NCBI RefSeq assembly: GCF_001467825.1
Contig: NZ_LNYK01000033.1
Coordinates: 62,948 to 126,947, forward strand
DNA: 64,000 nucleotides
Origin: Legionella londiniensis
GTDB taxonomy: Bacteria > Pseudomonadota > Gammaproteobacteria > Legionellales > Legionellaceae
Direction: 5' to 3'
The notes below the pieces were generated by a model, which was not told the DNA's origin, did not search any database, and was given only the letters and a program-made list of their open reading frames with translations. Positions 50,159 through 61,064 of this stretch are shown in pieces. The first letter of the stretch is position 1. Each line of letters opens with the position of its first letter. The position numbers were made by a program, and so were the translations under genes.

Positions 50159-50977
50159 ATGGTGACTCAGCGTTTTGCAGTCATTGGAAACCCCATTGAG
50201 CACAGTTTGTCTCCATTGATTCATCAATGGTTTGCAAGGCAATGCCGTATCGAGCTTAGCTATGAGCGCATTTTGCTGGAGAAAGGGTTTTTTGCCCGGC
50301 AAGTCCAGGATTTTTTTGCAACAGGCGGCACAGGCTTAAACGTAACCACACCTGGGAAAGAAGAGGCTTATGCCCTGTGCTCTATTGCCACATCGCGCGC
50401 TGCCGTTGCCAAAGCAGTAAATACCTTATGGATAAACGAAGGCAAACTGATGGGTGACAATACAGATGGTGCAGGGTTTCTCCGTGATTTAAAAAGGCAC
50501 GCGGTTATCCGTCACCCCAGAATCCTGTTGCTTGGCGCAGGAGGAGCGGCCAGGGGCATCATCGCTCCGTTGCTAAGCCTTCAACCGGAGATCCTGATGG
50601 TTGCTAACCGCGATCTGGAAAAAGCGCTAAGGCTTAAACAAACGTTCCCTGAAATTGCTGCCAGCGATTGGCAAACCATGGAAGGCCGCTACAATCTCGT
50701 CATCAATGCAACTTCAGCAAGCCTTGCTGCAGAAGCATTGCATCTTCCAGAAAACCTCTTGAGCCAAAAACCATTCTGCTATGACTTAAATTATGATATC
50801 CAGAAACCCACTCCGTTTGTAACCTATGCAAACAAGCATGGCTGTCGAGCCGAAGATGGCATCGGAATGCTGGTAGAACAGGCCGCAGAAGCGTTTTATA
50901 TCTGGCATCATAAAAAACCGGATACAGCAGCAGTTTTAGCCTATTTCACCCGGAAAAAGAAAAAGCCCAGGGTTTGA
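50159..50977 (+). CDS. aroE: Shikimate dehydrogenase
   Basis: NADPH-dependent reduction of 3-dehydroshikimate to shikimate in the aromatic amino-acid pathway. The 272-residue product has the shikimate-binding GNPIEHSLSP and GLNVTTPGKEEA (catalytic Lys), DNTDGAGF and the nucleotide loop LLGAGGAARGI. Probably co-transcribed with pepN. Confidence 0.95.
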   Translation: MVTQRFAVIGNPIEHSLSPLIHQWFARQCRIELSYERILLEKGFFARQVQDFFATGGTGLNVTTPGKEEAYALCSIATSRAAVAKAVNTLWINEGKLMGDNTDGAGFLRDLKRHAVIRHPRILLLGAGGAARGIIAPLLSLQPEILMVANRDLEKALRLKQTFPEIAASDWQTMEGRYNLVINATSASLAAEALHLPENLLSQKPFCYDLNYDIQKPTPFVTYANKHGCRAEDGIGMLVEQAAEAFYIWHHKKPDTAAVLAYFTRKKKKPRV

Positions 50978-51017
50978 CAATGCTTGCCGCCTGGAGAAAA
51001 AGATGCGCCAAGGACCT

Positions 51018-51515
51018 CTACTGCAGAAGTAAATCTTTATTGCCGATAATGAGCATGTTCTCATCCGAAAGAGTTAAACATTGCCCCCGCATGGCTTGAA
51101 GAACCTGCTGCATGGTGAGGAACTGCTCGCTTAATTGAAAATACAAATCAGCAAACTGCCGCTCCTGCAATTCACCCACTGTCAGATAAGCCGCTTGCCC
51201 CATATCACTGAAATATTCAAGGCTGACATGCCGTTTTCTTGCCATGCCGGGAAAAAGCCCGCAAAACAGCAAACTTTTATCGCCCACATCGCGCAAAAGC
51301 TCAAGCTGCCGTTTGCCGGCGCTTTGCATGGACTCGAGAAAATCAAGCGCTATTACAGATTCCAAAAGCTTGGTGGTTTGCGAAAAGCGCATTAAGAGAA
51401 AAACAAGATAACTTTCCGTGTTTTCATTGAGTATCAACCGAGTGGATGCCTGAGCTTCATTGACCAGGGCATGCCATTGGCTGGTATCGGTGGGATGCAA
51501 AATTAATTTATTCAT
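51018..51515 (-). CDS. Conserved-looking hypothetical protein, 165 residues
   Basis: I do not recognise it. The product is soluble and mostly helical, with no signal peptide or membrane segment, opening MNKLILHPTDTSQWHALV. The ATG at 51515 has GGTGG 5 bases upstream, better than the GTG three codons earlier. It converges with aroE. Neighbours give no clue to its job. Confidence 0.75.
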   Translation of the reverse strand: MNKLILHPTDTSQWHALVNEAQASTRLILNENTESYLVFLLMRFSQTTKLLESVIALDFLESMQSAGKRQLELLRDVGDKSLLFCGLFPGMARKRHVSLEYFSDMGQAAYLTVGELQERQFADLYFQLSEQFLTMQQVLQAMRGQCLTLSDENMLIIGNKDLLLQ

Positions 51516-51939
51516 ATTTTCCACCTTTTTTTGATGCCTAATGTAAGTTTAGCAAACCTCTTGTTGAATGAAAGGGTTAGCGATGAATCTTTATTATCAA
51601 ATTGCCGGGATTCGTTGTATAATGGTAAATACATGAACAATCAGGATTGCATTGATCAAATGCATCCCGTTTATTTTTAGATATATTTAGATTTAGAGGG
51701 TACAAAGACCAGTTGATTTTCCGGCCTGGATCCCAAAAGCAGGATTTCGCCGGAAAAAATGGCTTTGTACGGGGCAAATTGATCTTGTCTTTCCCGCGCA
51801 ATGCGCGCATCCATATTTGGCGCAGCGCAAGTTGCTTCCAGCATGGTTTCCAGGCTTCGCAGGATGACAATACCGAACAGTAAACACTTGTCCCAACTTA
51901 AGAAAAAATTGTCAACATCCAGGAATAATTAAGGTTTTT
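51516..51939. other. 424-base spacer with a short open frame
   Basis: The spacer lies between the unknown gene at 51018-51515 and typA. On the minus strand, 51677-51844 holds a 55-codon open frame (MLEATCAAPNMDARIARERQ at its start) whose composition looks coding. It has only a weak ribosome-binding site, and its frame runs open upstream without a start codon to a TAA at about 51919. It may be a small gene or the decayed end of a larger one. The typA promoter must also be here, but I cannot place it. Confidence 0.4.
51677..51844 (-). CDS. Possible 55-residue small protein or gene remnant
   Basis: The frame reads from ATG at 51844 to TAA at 51677 with balanced codons, and ends around GEILLLGSRPENQLVFVPSK. 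GGA lies 4 bases before the ATG. I recognise no family. The same frame extends upstream with plausible residues but no start, which would fit a truncated gene. Doubtful without comparison. Confidence 0.3.
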   Translation of the reverse strand: MLEATCAAPNMDARIARERQDQFAPYKAIFSGEILLLGSRPENQLVFVPSKSKYI

Positions 51940-53766
51940 ATGATCAATCAAATTCGCAATATAGCCATCATCGCGCATGTGGATCATGGCAAAACAACGT
52001 TAGTAGATAAATTACTGCAGCAAACAGGTACGCTCAATGAGCGCTCTCCGCAAATAGAGCGCATTATGGACAGCAACGCCCTGGAGAAAGAGCGCGGCAT
52101 CACCATTCTTGCCAAAAATACCTCGGTCTACTGGCAAGGGTATCAAATCAATATTGTCGACACGCCGGGACATGCTGATTTCGGCGGTGAAGTCGAGCGC
52201 ATTCTTTCCATGGTCGACAGCGTATTGCTCCTGGTGGACGCAGTAGACGGCCCCATGCCGCAAACCCGTTTTGTGACTCAGAAAGCGTTTGCCCGTGGCT
52301 TAGATCCAATTGTCGTCATTAACAAAATCGATCGCCCCGGCGCTCGCCCACATTGGGTCATGGATCAGGTGTTTGATTTATTTGACAACCTTGGGGCAAC
52401 CGATGCCCAACTCGATTTTCCCGTAGTCTATGCCTCAGCTTTAAATGGCTATGCAAAGCTTGATTTGGACGATGAAACCAAAGACATGCAACCCTTGTTG
52501 CAAACTATTATTGAGCGCGTTAATCCGCCGGATGTCGATCCTGCAGGTCCGTTTCAAATGCAAATCAGCTCCCTGGATTACTCCTCATACGTGGGTACCA
52601 TTGGCATCGGCCGCATTAGCCGCGGGCAGATCCACGCCAAATCCCCGGTTAAAATCATTGGTGCGGATGGCACCATCCGCAACGGGCGCCTCCTGCAATT
52701 GCTGGGCTTTAAAGGGTTGGAGCGCGTCGAAATTGAGCAAGCCCGCGCAGGCGATATTATTGCGGTTACAGGCATTGATGAATTAAAAATTTCCGACACA
52801 ATCTGCGATCCGGCCCATATTGAAGCTTTACCGCCCTTGACTGTTGATGAGCCCACTATCAGCATGACTTTCCAGGTTAATGATTCTCCTTTTGCGGGAC
52901 AAGAGGGCAAATTTGTAACCAGCCGAAAAATTCGGGAACGCCTGCAAACAGAATTGCTGCACAACGTAGCCTTGCGTGTTGCCGATACCGACGATCCCGA
53001 TAAGTTCCGAGTATCAGGCCGTGGTGAATTGCACTTGTCGATTTTGCTGGAGAATATGCGCCGTGAAGGCTATGAACTGGCTATATCCAAGCCAGAGGTA
53101 ATCATGCGTGAGGAAAACGGAGTACAACTCGAACCGTATGAGCGCCTGACTTTGGATGTTGAAGAATGCCATCAGGGCAGTATTATGGAAAAACTTGGCG
53201 AGCGTCGCGGAGATTTGCAAAACATCATCCCTGACGGCAAAGGAAGAGTCCGGCTGGATTACATCATTCCCACACGCGGTTTAATCGGTTTTCATACCGA
53301 ATTTTTATCTTCAACCTCAGGCACCGGCTTAATGTATCATGTCTATGATCATTATGGTCTCGCCGTCCGCGGACGCATAGGCAAACGGACGAATGGCGTA
53401 TTGATAGCCAATTGCCAGGGTGCAGCGAGGGCTTTTGCCCTGTTTAACCTGCAGGAGCGTGGACGTCTCTTCATTGAACCGCAAACCCCCTGCTATGAAG
53501 GAATGATCGTCGGCATTCACGCCCGTGATAATGATCTCGTGGTGAATGTGACTCGCGAAAAGCAATTAACCAATATCCGTGCCTCGGGCAGTGATGAAAA
53601 TATTATTCTTACGCCACCGATTAAATTCTCGCTTGAACAAGCCCTGGAGTTCATTGATGATGATGAATTGGTGGAAGTGACGCCAGTATCTATTCGTTTG
53701 CGCAAAAAAGAATTAAAGGAACATGAGCGCAAAAGAACGGCGCGAGCTGAACATCGTGACGAATAG
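51940..53766 (+). CDS. typA: Ribosome-associated GTPase TypA/BipA
   Basis: Translational GTPase that binds 70S ribosomes and helps 50S assembly and growth under stress or cold. The 608-residue product has G1 [11 protein letters not shown]3 [13 protein letters not shown]4 [13 protein letters not shown]-like domains II, III and V, and the TypA-specific C-terminal domain. AAGG lies 5 bases before the ATG. First of typA-nadK-recN. Confidence 0.97.
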   Translation: MINQIRNIAIIAHVDHGKTTLVDKLLQQTGTLNERSPQIERIMDSNALEKERGITILAKNTSVYWQGYQINIVDTPGHADFGGEVERILSMVDSVLLLVDAVDGPMPQTRFVTQKAFARGLDPIVVINKIDRPGARPHWVMDQVFDLFDNLGATDAQLDFPVVYASALNGYAKLDLDDETKDMQPLLQTIIERVNPPDVDPAGPFQMQISSLDYSSYVGTIGIGRISRGQIHAKSPVKIIGADGTIRNGRLLQLLGFKGLERVEIEQARAGDIIAVTGIDELKISDTICDPAHIEALPPLTVDEPTISMTFQVNDSPFAGQEGKFVTSRKIRERLQTELLHNVALRVADTDDPDKFRVSGRGELHLSILLENMRREGYELAISKPEVIMREENGVQLEPYERLTLDVEECHQGSIMEKLGERRGDLQNIIPDGKGRVRLDYIIPTRGLIGFHTEFLSSTSGTGLMYHVYDHYGLAVRGRIGKRTNGVLIANCQGAARAFALFNLQERGRLFIEPQTPCYEGMIVGIHARDNDLVVNVTREKQLTNIRASGSDENIILTPPIKFSLEQALEFIDDDELVEVTPVSIRLRKKELKEHERKRTARAEHRDE

Positions 53767-53780
53767 AAAAGGATTTGAGC

Positions 53781-54656
53781 ATGAGCAAACAGAAATTCAA
53801 GCGCGCTGTCTTGTACGCCCGGCAATACCGAGCCAACCAGGGCGTTAATGAAACGCTTGAACGGGTAAAAGATTTTTTAGAAAGCCAACAAATCGACGCC
53901 TATCAGGATTCCGATACCGCCTCAAGCTTTACTCTTAAGCTTCCAGTCTTGGAACGTGAGCATATGGGCCAAAATCAGGATTTAATCATTGTGGTGGGCG
54001 GCGACGGAAGCCTTTTATCTGCCGCGCGCATGGCGATTAAGGTCAATGTCCCGGTCATCGGGATTAATCGAGGGCGGCTTGGATTTTTGACCGATATTTC
54101 CCCCAAAGACATTGAAACCCAACTTGGCGCCATTCTTAAGGGGGAATACACTGAGGAGCGGCGATTTTTGCTGCAGACACAAATTTACGATGAAGAAACG
54201 ACATACTTTCAAGGCGACGCTTTAAACGATGTGGTTTTAAGCCGTGGAACCGGCACCCATTTAATTGAATTTGAAGTCCATATCAATCGACAATTTGTCG
54301 GCCACTACCGTGCTGACGGGCTCATTGTTGCGACTCCTACCGGTTCCACGGCTTATGCTTTGTCAGCCGGGGGTCCAATTATGCATCCGCAGCTAAACGC
54401 CATGGTTATGGTGCCCATGTTTTCCCACAGCTTAAGTTCACGGCCGCTTGTCATTGACGGGCGGGATGTCATCGATATTAGCATCAGCGAAAAGAATGAA
54501 TGCAACCTGCAAATCAGTTGCGATGGCCATGAGTCGCGCCTGGTCAAGCCGGGACAGCAGGTATCGATAGAAAAGAACGCGCAGCAGTTAAGATTGTTGC
54601 ATCCACTCGATTATCACTATTATGATACGTTACGAATCAAACTGGGTTGGGGTTAG
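53781..54656 (+). CDS. nadK: NAD kinase
   Basis: Phosphorylates NAD to NADP with ATP. The 291-residue product has the catalytic [19 protein letters not shown] and the glycine-rich [17 protein letters not shown] use ATG at 53781 (AAGGAT 6 bases upstream) rather than TTG at 53775. Starts 14 bases after typA and ends 9 bases before recN. The nadK-recN pairing is common in gammaproteobacteria. Confidence 0.96.
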   Translation: MSKQKFKRAVLYARQYRANQGVNETLERVKDFLESQQIDAYQDSDTASSFTLKLPVLEREHMGQNQDLIIVVGGDGSLLSAARMAIKVNVPVIGINRGRLGFLTDISPKDIETQLGAILKGEYTEERRFLLQTQIYDEETTYFQGDALNDVVLSRGTGTHLIEFEVHINRQFVGHYRADGLIVATPTGSTAYALSAGGPIMHPQLNAMVMVPMFSHSLSSRPLVIDGRDVIDISISEKNECNLQISCDGHESRLVKPGQQVSIEKNAQQLRLLHPLDYHYYDTLRIKLGWG

Positions 54657-54665
54657 GAGCCGCCT

Positions 54666-56336
54666 ATGCTTATCTCCCTGCGCATTGAAAACTTTACCAT
54701 TGTTCAATTGCTGGAGCTTGATTTTTCAGCGGGAATGACTGCATTTACCGGGGAAACAGGAGCCGGGAAATCGATTATGATTGATGCCCTGATGCTTGCG
54801 CTGGGTGACCGCGCAGACAACTCTGTTGTTCGGCCAGGAGCTGAAAAATGTGAAATCAGCGCAAGTTTTCATTTTGATCGAGGATCTCCTCCTGAGCTCT
54901 GGCTTAAAGAGCATGACCTGGAATGGACAGATGAACTCATTATTCTGCGCCGCGCTATTTATGCAGAAGGCCGCTCCAAATCCTACATTAACGGCCAGCC
55001 CTTCCCGCTCCACAAAATCAAGGAATTAAGTGAAATGCTGGTCGATATCCACGGCCAGCACCAGCATCAGACATTGCTGCAACCGAATACCCACCGCCTG
55101 CAACTGGATCAATATGCCGGCCATCTGCACCTGCTTCAAGAGGTCGCGGGCTTATACCGCGAATGCCAGCGCCTTGAACATGAGCTGACATCACTGGTCA
55201 CGCAGGATGCATCTGATGAGCGGGCTGCATTGTTGCAATATCAGCTGCAAGAAATAACTGAACTTCATGTAAAAGAAAATGAGTTTCAAAAGCTTTATCA
55301 GGAACACCAGTTGCTGCACCATGCAAAGGATTATCTGAGTGAAGCCCATTGCATCATGCGCCTTTTAAATGCGGATGACGAACCGAATGTACATCAGCTA
55401 TTGCATCAGATTATGCAGTCCCTGATGCGCCTTCCTCAAGCCAATCCCCTGATTCAAAATGCGGTCGAACTGATCAACAACGCGCTGATCCAATGCCAAG
55501 AAGCGGAAGCGGAAATCGCCAGTTTCTCTGAAGAGGTCCAGCTTGATCCAGAAAGGTTATTTGAAGTGGAGGAGCGTATCAGCCTCTTGCATGCTGCGGC
55601 ACGCAAGTTTAATATCGATGTCAATGCGCTCTGTACTTATCAAGATACGCTGCAGGCAGAACTGCAACAAGTCAAGGCCAGAGAATCAAAGTTCCTTGAG
55701 CTGCAAAAAAAACTTGTTGAAAAACAAAACGAGTATGAACAGGCTGCATTGAAGCTTCGGGAGTCTCGGCTTTTGCACTCTGAGGCCCTGGCAGAGGAGA
55801 TAACCCGCAGCATACGCCAGCTGGGCATGCCGAAGGGGTATATCCAACTTGAGATTACGCCGCTTGAAAAAATGCATCCCCATGGCATGGACAAAGTGGA
55901 GTATAAAGTATGTACCAATCCGGGCATGGTTCCCGATTCCCTGGCCAAGGTTGCATCCGGGGGAGAGTTATCCCGAATCAGCCTTGCCATCCAGATGATC
56001 ACCGCCCAGCGCGCAAGTACCCCGACCCTGCTGTTTGATGAGGTTGACGTAGGCATTGGCGGCCCTACGGCTGCGCTGGTTGGCCAGTTACTGCGTAAAC
56101 TCGGGCAACGCTTGCAGGTGTTTTGTGTCACGCATCAGCCCCAGGTGGCATCCGCGGCACACCATCATTTCGTGGTGGAGAAATATACCGATGAGGCGCA
56201 GACTTTTTCGCGGATCGTGCCGCTCTCGGCTGACAGGAAAGTGGATGAAATTGCGCGCATGCTTGGCGGATTGACCATTACCGAGCAAACCCGTTCGCAT
56301 GCGCGTGAGTTATTGCAAAGCGCTGACATGTTCTAG
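54666..56336 (+). CDS. recN: DNA repair protein RecN
   Basis: SMC-like ATPase in double-strand-break repair. The 556-residue product has Walker A GETGAGKSIM at the N-terminus, a central coiled coil (about 155-370), the ABC signature ASGGELSRISLA and Walker B LLFDEVDVGIGG. AGGAGCCGCCT precedes the ATG. I see no SOS box in the short gap after nadK, so expression probably follows nadK. Confidence 0.96.
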   Translation: MLISLRIENFTIVQLLELDFSAGMTAFTGETGAGKSIMIDALMLALGDRADNSVVRPGAEKCEISASFHFDRGSPPELWLKEHDLEWTDELIILRRAIYAEGRSKSYINGQPFPLHKIKELSEMLVDIHGQHQHQTLLQPNTHRLQLDQYAGHLHLLQEVAGLYRECQRLEHELTSLVTQDASDERAALLQYQLQEITELHVKENEFQKLYQEHQLLHHAKDYLSEAHCIMRLLNADDEPNVHQLLHQIMQSLMRLPQANPLIQNAVELINNALIQCQEAEAEIASFSEEVQLDPERLFEVEERISLLHAAARKFNIDVNALCTYQDTLQAELQQVKARESKFLELQKKLVEKQNEYEQAALKLRESRLLHSEALAEEITRSIRQLGMPKGYIQLEITPLEKMHPHGMDKVEYKVCTNPGMVPDSLAKVASGGELSRISLAIQMITAQRASTPTLLFDEVDVGIGGPTAALVGQLLRKLGQRLQVFCVTHQPQVASAAHHHFVVEKYTDEAQTFSRIVPLSADRKVDEIARMLGGLTITEQTRSHARELLQSADMF

Positions 56337-56405
56337 GCCCTGCCAAGTTTTCCTAAGAGAGCCTTGTACCTTTGTCAACTTTAAATGCCGGGGGAGTGAC
56401 CGGAG

Positions 56406-58043
56406 CTATTCTTTGGCAAGATGGGTTCTGCGCTCATGCATGGTTTCCATGCTGTTAATGACGCTCTGGTAGCAGATTTCCCACATGATGGGAATGGTAT
56501 GCAAAGGCCTGCCTTGGTAAATAGCATAGGCAATAAAAAAGCTGTCTTGCCATAATTTTTCTCTCTTGCGCGCACCTGATTTTAGCCATAATGCAACCCA
56601 GAGGAAATGAAAAACCCATTGCTTGCGATTTGATTCCATCTCTTCTGCAAATACATCCCGCATGGCGTCTTCAATCCGACAGACCTTCACCCCTTCAACA
56701 AAACTGCAGAAACGATTAACGAGTTTATCAATTTTTGCATTTTCCATAAACCAGGATTCAGTAAACCGTTTATTTTTGGGCCACATCTTCGAGCGCTGCA
56801 AGGATTCTTCCAGGGCTTCTTCAGTAAATGGCGTAATTTGCACTGCAAGCTCTTCCATGGCCTGTGCGGTATCAAGCCGTTGCGGGATAAAATGCAAGCC
56901 AAGTTCTTCCTGGATTTCCAGCAAATGTAAATCAGGGACATTCCCTTGTTCAATGGTGAGCACCAGGAAGTGGTTCACCATCAGGCACAAATAGGATATA
57001 TCCACCTTGCGTAGCATCACGTTATCCTCAAAAGACTCATGATAATAACGCTTGAGCTCTTTTGCTGTAATAGGGGGAGTAATCCATACGTCTTTTATGC
57101 CGGTTTCCTGCTTAAACAGCAAACTCCCAAGGCGATTGACTCGTTCTGTTTTAAATTCAATAAAAATTCCCTGCGCGCCGCTGCCATCGATCTCACTGGC
57201 TTTAATTTGAATGGATTCATTGAGCTTGCCTGAACAGGAAAAAACAACTCCTTTTTTACGTTGTTTTTTAATCCATTGATTAAACATGTCATGATATTCC
57301 GCTGGATACCATGCCTTAATCGCATTAAGGCGCGATAGCGAAATCGGGTTTAATTGGACGTCATCTATCATTTCAGCAATGGTATCAGCAACAACATCCC
57401 GCACTTCCTTGTCCGGATGAAGCAAGCTTAAAACAGCAATCTCCTGGCCGTTTTCCACATGAAACAAATCGATGACCAGATCAGCATACAGATCAGCAGG
57501 CAGAGCATAACTTTGCGCAAAAAAATTCTCGGCGATATCAAATATGGATAAATCCGATAATTCCTGAATTAAATTTTTTATGGCATTGAGATTGGCTGTT
57601 TCATCGGTGGTTGCAGGACTTGATTCCTTATCAATCAGATTAAGATAAGCTTCTTTTAATTCTGCAGATAAGTCGACATGCACTTCATAAAAGGTATTCA
57701 ACACTGGTAGCCAGAAACTTAGGGAGTGGGCACTGTTTCGGATTACAAAGGCAAAATGGGACATTAAATGATTTAAAGCTCTGATGGAGGCTTTGTTTCC
57801 AGCTTCCGTTTCTGCCTGCAGCTGGCTGATGCAGACTTCCAGCGCAAAAATACAAGCGGAATAAAAAGCCGGCTCTTCATCAATTTCCCTTTCATTTAGG
57901 GCTGCAATCACATCAATGATCTGCACACTCAACTCAGGCCGCTGGAGAAAATCAGCGTAATACCTGGATTCAGGGGGAGCTCCATGCTGCAACAGAGCCG
58001 CCATTTCGCTAATAAGCGCATGTAAATCAATATCAATAGTCAT
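56406..58043 (-). CDS. Unrecognised 545-residue cytoplasmic protein
   Basis: I do not recognise it. The product is acidic and mostly helical, without signal peptide or membrane segments. Repeated helical stretches in the first half suggest a HEAT-like or similar alpha-solenoid, but no repeat is regular enough to call. It overlaps the end of yciA by 4 bases, so it is translated with tex and yciA. It converges with recN. Confidence 0.8.
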   Translation of the reverse strand: MTIDIDLHALISEMAALLQHGAPPESRYYADFLQRPELSVQIIDVIAALNEREIDEEPAFYSACIFALEVCISQLQAETEAGNKASIRALNHLMSHFAFVIRNSAHSLSFWLPVLNTFYEVHVDLSAELKEAYLNLIDKESSPATTDETANLNAIKNLIQELSDLSIFDIAENFFAQSYALPADLYADLVIDLFHVENGQEIAVLSLLHPDKEVRDVVADTIAEMIDDVQLNPISLSRLNAIKAWYPAEYHDMFNQWIKKQRKKGVVFSCSGKLNESIQIKASEIDGSGAQGIFIEFKTERVNRLGSLLFKQETGIKDVWITPPITAKELKRYYHESFEDNVMLRKVDISYLCLMVNHFLVLTIEQGNVPDLHLLEIQEELGLHFIPQRLDTAQAMEELAVQITPFTEEALEESLQRSKMWPKNKRFTESWFMENAKIDKLVNRFCSFVEGVKVCRIEDAMRDVFAEEMESNRKQWVFHFLWVALWLKSGARKREKLWQDSFFIAYAIYQGRPLHTIPIMWEICYQSVINSMETMHERRTHLAKE

Positions 58044-58423
58044 GAAAGTTTCGGTACTGGCCGCGGTCGGCCATGTTCATCAATGGCCACAAAAACAAAA
58101 GTGCCTTCGGTCACGCGATAACGTTCTCCGGTGGCCAGTAATTCTGTCCACACTTCAACCGCAATGGTCATCGAAGTATTGCCCAATTTAATCAACTCCA
58201 CATGGCAGCTTATCACATCCCCGACGTGGACAGGCCTTAAAAAAGTCATGGAATGGATAGCAACTGTTGCCACACGGCCATGCGCAAATTTTTTTGCCAG
58301 CACACCTGCTGCCAAATCCATCTGGGAAACCAGCCAACCACCGAATATGTCGCCGTTAGCGTTTGTATCGGCGGGCATAGCCAAGGTTTGAATAGTGATT
58401 TCGCCCCTGGGTTTAGTGCTCAT
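58040..58423 (-). CDS. yciA: Acyl-CoA thioesterase YciA
   Basis: Hotdog-fold thioesterase that hydrolyses acyl-CoA. The 127-residue product has the family's [20 protein letters not shown] with the catalytic Asp/Asn region, and [16 protein letters not shown]. Its start overlaps the stop of tex and its end overlaps the next gene, each by 4 bases, so the three genes form a tight operon. Confidence 0.94.
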   Translation of the reverse strand: MSTKPRGEITIQTLAMPADTNANGDIFGGWLVSQMDLAAGVLAKKFAHGRVATVAIHSMTFLRPVHVGDVISCHVELIKLGNTSMTIAVEVWTELLATGERYRVTEGTFVFVAIDEHGRPRPVPKLS

Positions 58424-60771
58424 TGGGAACCACGCTTTAATTTCGCCAGAGCATCAGCCATAGCCGTATTAAACACCGCTTTTTTCCCGTCCTTACTGCC
58501 TTTTTCCGGCTTTTTGGCCGCGCTGTTTCTTTTTTGGCTTTTCTTTTTTTCGGGAGATGTGGAATCTTTCGGCTGCTTGACAGGAACCCTGGATGCTTGC
58601 AGAGTTTGCTCTTCAAGTTTCATGCTGAGGCCAATGCGGCGGCGTTGATGGTCAACCTCTATCACCTTAACCCGCACCACGTCCCCTGCCTTAACCACTG
58701 ATCGCGGATCTGAAATGAAGCGATTGGTCATCAAAGAGATATGCACCAAACCATCCTGGTGTACGCCAATATCGACAAAAGCGCCAAAATTGGTAACATT
58801 GCTCACCACTCCCTCAAGAATCATGCCTTCTTGCAAATGACTGATGTCTTCTATCCCCTCTTTAAACTGGGCTGTTTTAAACTCAGGGCGGGGATCTCTG
58901 CCGGGTTTTTCAAGTTCGCGCAAAACATCGCGAATGGTCGGCACCCCATAGGAATCAGTAACATAATCCTCAGCATTGATGCTTGACAGCAATTTCTGAT
59001 TGCCAATGAGTTCTTTTATTGTCACTTGATTATTGGCTAAAATCTGCTCTACCAAAGGATAGGCTTCTGGATGCACCGCAGACGCGTCAAGCGGATTTTC
59101 CCCATTGACAATACGCAAAAACCCCGCAGCTTGCTGGAAGGTTTTCTCACCCATGCGGGCAACTTGCCTTAAAGCTTCACGGTTTTTAAACGCCCCGAAT
59201 TCATCGCGATAGGCCACCAGGTTTTTTGCCAGAGTTTCGTTGAACCCTGAAACACGAGTTAGCAAAGAAACAGACGCTGTATTGACATCCACGCCGACTG
59301 CATTGACGCAATCTTCAACCACGGCTTCAAGGCTCCGGGCCAGACGCTGTTGGTTGACATCATGTTGATATTGCCCAACGCCAATTGAGCGCGGCTCAAT
59401 TTTTACAAGCTCGGCTAATGGATCCTGCAGGCGTCTGGCAATTGATACTGCGCCACGAAGCGTAACATCCAAGTCCGGAAATTCTTCTGCCGCAAGCTTT
59501 GATGCTGAATAGACTGAAGCGCCTGCTTCATTGACCACAACTTTGGTCAAGCGTAGATCAGGATAAGTTTTAATCATTTCAGCAACCAGGCGTTCTGTTT
59601 CTCTGGAAGCCGTGCCATTGCCGATACTGATTAGGCTGACTTGATGTCGGGCGGCAAGCTTAGCCAAAGCGACAATCGATTCATGCCACTCATTCTGGGG
59701 CGCGAAGGGAAAAATTGTACAGTAATCCAGTAACTTTCCAGTTGCATCAACAACTACCGCCTTAACGCCAGTGCGGATGCCTGGGTCAAGCCCCATGGTT
59801 ACCCGCGCACCGGCCGGAGCGGCCAACAGCAAATCGCGTAAATTACGGGCAAATACCGTAATAGCTTCTTCATCCGCCAATTCACGAAGCTGGGTCATGA
59901 GCTCAAGCTCAAGCTTGGTCGACAGCTTGATTTTCCAGGTATCGGAGAGCACATCCTGCAACCAGGGATCTGAAGCCCTCCCCTCATTCTTAAAATTAAA
60001 GTATCTGGCAACAAGAACCTCGCCTGAATCCTGTTCTGCAGGCAATGTCAGGGTTAATTGTAAAATGCTTTCCCGTCGGCCACGAAACAAGGCCAAGGCG
60101 CGGTGCGAAGGAATTTTAGAGATAGGTTCTGCATAATTGAAATAATCGGCAAATTTTTGCCCGGCAGATTGTTTGCCTTCCATGCAATTTGCTTTAAGAA
60201 TGCCATGAGCCCATAAGCGCTTGCGCAATATGGCCAACAAATCTGCTTCTTCAGCAAATTTCTCCATCAGAATTTGTTTTGCGCCATCCAAAGCAGAAGC
60301 AATATCAGCAATTCCCAATTCAGGGTTCACAAAAGACGAGGCTTCCGCTTCAGGAATGAGCGTCGGATCTTGCCATAATGCCAGAGCCAAAGGCTCAAGT
60401 CCTGCTTCTTTTGCAATACTGGCTTTAGTCCGTCGTTTGGGCCGGTAGGGCAAATATAAATCCTCTAACCGGGTTTTGGTATCAGCTGCCAGAATGGCAG
60501 ATTCCAGCTCAGGGGTCAGTTTTTCCTGCTCGCGGATAGATTGCAACACCACACTGCGGCGTTCATCCAGCTCTCGCAGATAGCGCAAGCGTTCGGCAAG
60601 CAGGCGCAGCTGGGTGTCGTCAAGCCCCTCTGTTGCCTCCTTGCGGTATCGCGCAATAAAAGGCACAGTTGCGCCTTCATCCAGCAAACGAATGGCAGCT
60701 TCTACCTGGGCAAGTTTTACTTTTAATTCTTGCGCAATTATGGCCGCAACCGGCTTTATCTGTTGAGTCAT
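58420..60771 (-). CDS. tex: Tex family RNA-binding transcription factor
   Basis: Tex binds nucleic acids and affects transcription; it was first described in toxin expression in Bordetella. The 783-residue product has the N-terminal helical domain, a YqgF/RNase H-like domain ([18 protein letters not shown]), helix-hairpin-helix motifs ([20 protein letters not shown]) and an S1 domain near the end ([20 protein letters not shown]). A Lys-rich tail follows. The ATG at 60771 has GGGGAGG 3 bases upstream; the frame is open to 60789. Confidence 0.96.
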   Translation of the reverse strand: MTQQIKPVAAIIAQELKVKLAQVEAAIRLLDEGATVPFIARYRKEATEGLDDTQLRLLAERLRYLRELDERRSVVLQSIREQEKLTPELESAILAADTKTRLEDLYLPYRPKRRTKASIAKEAGLEPLALALWQDPTLIPEAEASSFVNPELGIADIASALDGAKQILMEKFAEEADLLAILRKRLWAHGILKANCMEGKQSAGQKFADYFNYAEPISKIPSHRALALFRGRRESILQLTLTLPAEQDSGEVLVARYFNFKNEGRASDPWLQDVLSDTWKIKLSTKLELELMTQLRELADEEAITVFARNLRDLLLAAPAGARVTMGLDPGIRTGVKAVVVDATGKLLDYCTIFPFAPQNEWHESIVALAKLAARHQVSLISIGNGTASRETERLVAEMIKTYPDLRLTKVVVNEAGASVYSASKLAAEEFPDLDVTLRGAVSIARRLQDPLAELVKIEPRSIGVGQYQHDVNQQRLARSLEAVVEDCVNAVGVDVNTASVSLLTRVSGFNETLAKNLVAYRDEFGAFKNREALRQVARMGEKTFQQAAGFLRIVNGENPLDASAVHPEAYPLVEQILANNQVTIKELIGNQKLLSSINAEDYVTDSYGVPTIRDVLRELEKPGRDPRPEFKTAQFKEGIEDISHLQEGMILEGVVSNVTNFGAFVDIGVHQDGLVHISLMTNRFISDPRSVVKAGDVVRVKVIEVDHQRRRIGLSMKLEEQTLQASRVPVKQPKDSTSPEKKKSQKRNSAAKKPEKGSKDGKKAVFNTAMADALAKLKRGSQ

Positions 60772-61064
60772 TGACCTCCCCATAATCATGAAAACCCCAA
60801 TGCGCCTGTATTTTTAAATGAAACATGCGTATTAAAATGTGGGCTTATTATATACTGTTTGGTGCTCTTTTTGCGATAGACAAAAAACGAGGTTATTTTT
60901 CAAAATTCCTCTACTTACTCCAGATTCCGGCGAAACAAGACGCCTCAATTTCGTGCAAAACTTTCGAAAGCCGAGGCTTGCTTTCAAAACCGGCGGGATG
61001 TTTTGCGCGTTTTTACACGACAACTCAGACGGAGTTTGTCCTCACCGGATACCAGATTATGTTC
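60772..61064. repeat. Palindrome-rich spacer, candidate dispersed repeat
   Basis: This 293-base spacer between tex and glmS carries several nested inverted repeats. AAGCC-GA-GGCTT (60968-60979) lies inside GAAAGC...GCTTTC (60966-60985). CAAAAC and GTTTTG pair just beyond, and CGAAA/TTTCG flank on the other side. Open frames of 60-95 codons exist on both strands here, which is typical of stem-rich repeat DNA. No ribosome-binding site supports them. It looks like an intergenic repeat element, but other copies are needed to prove that. Confidence 0.45.
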
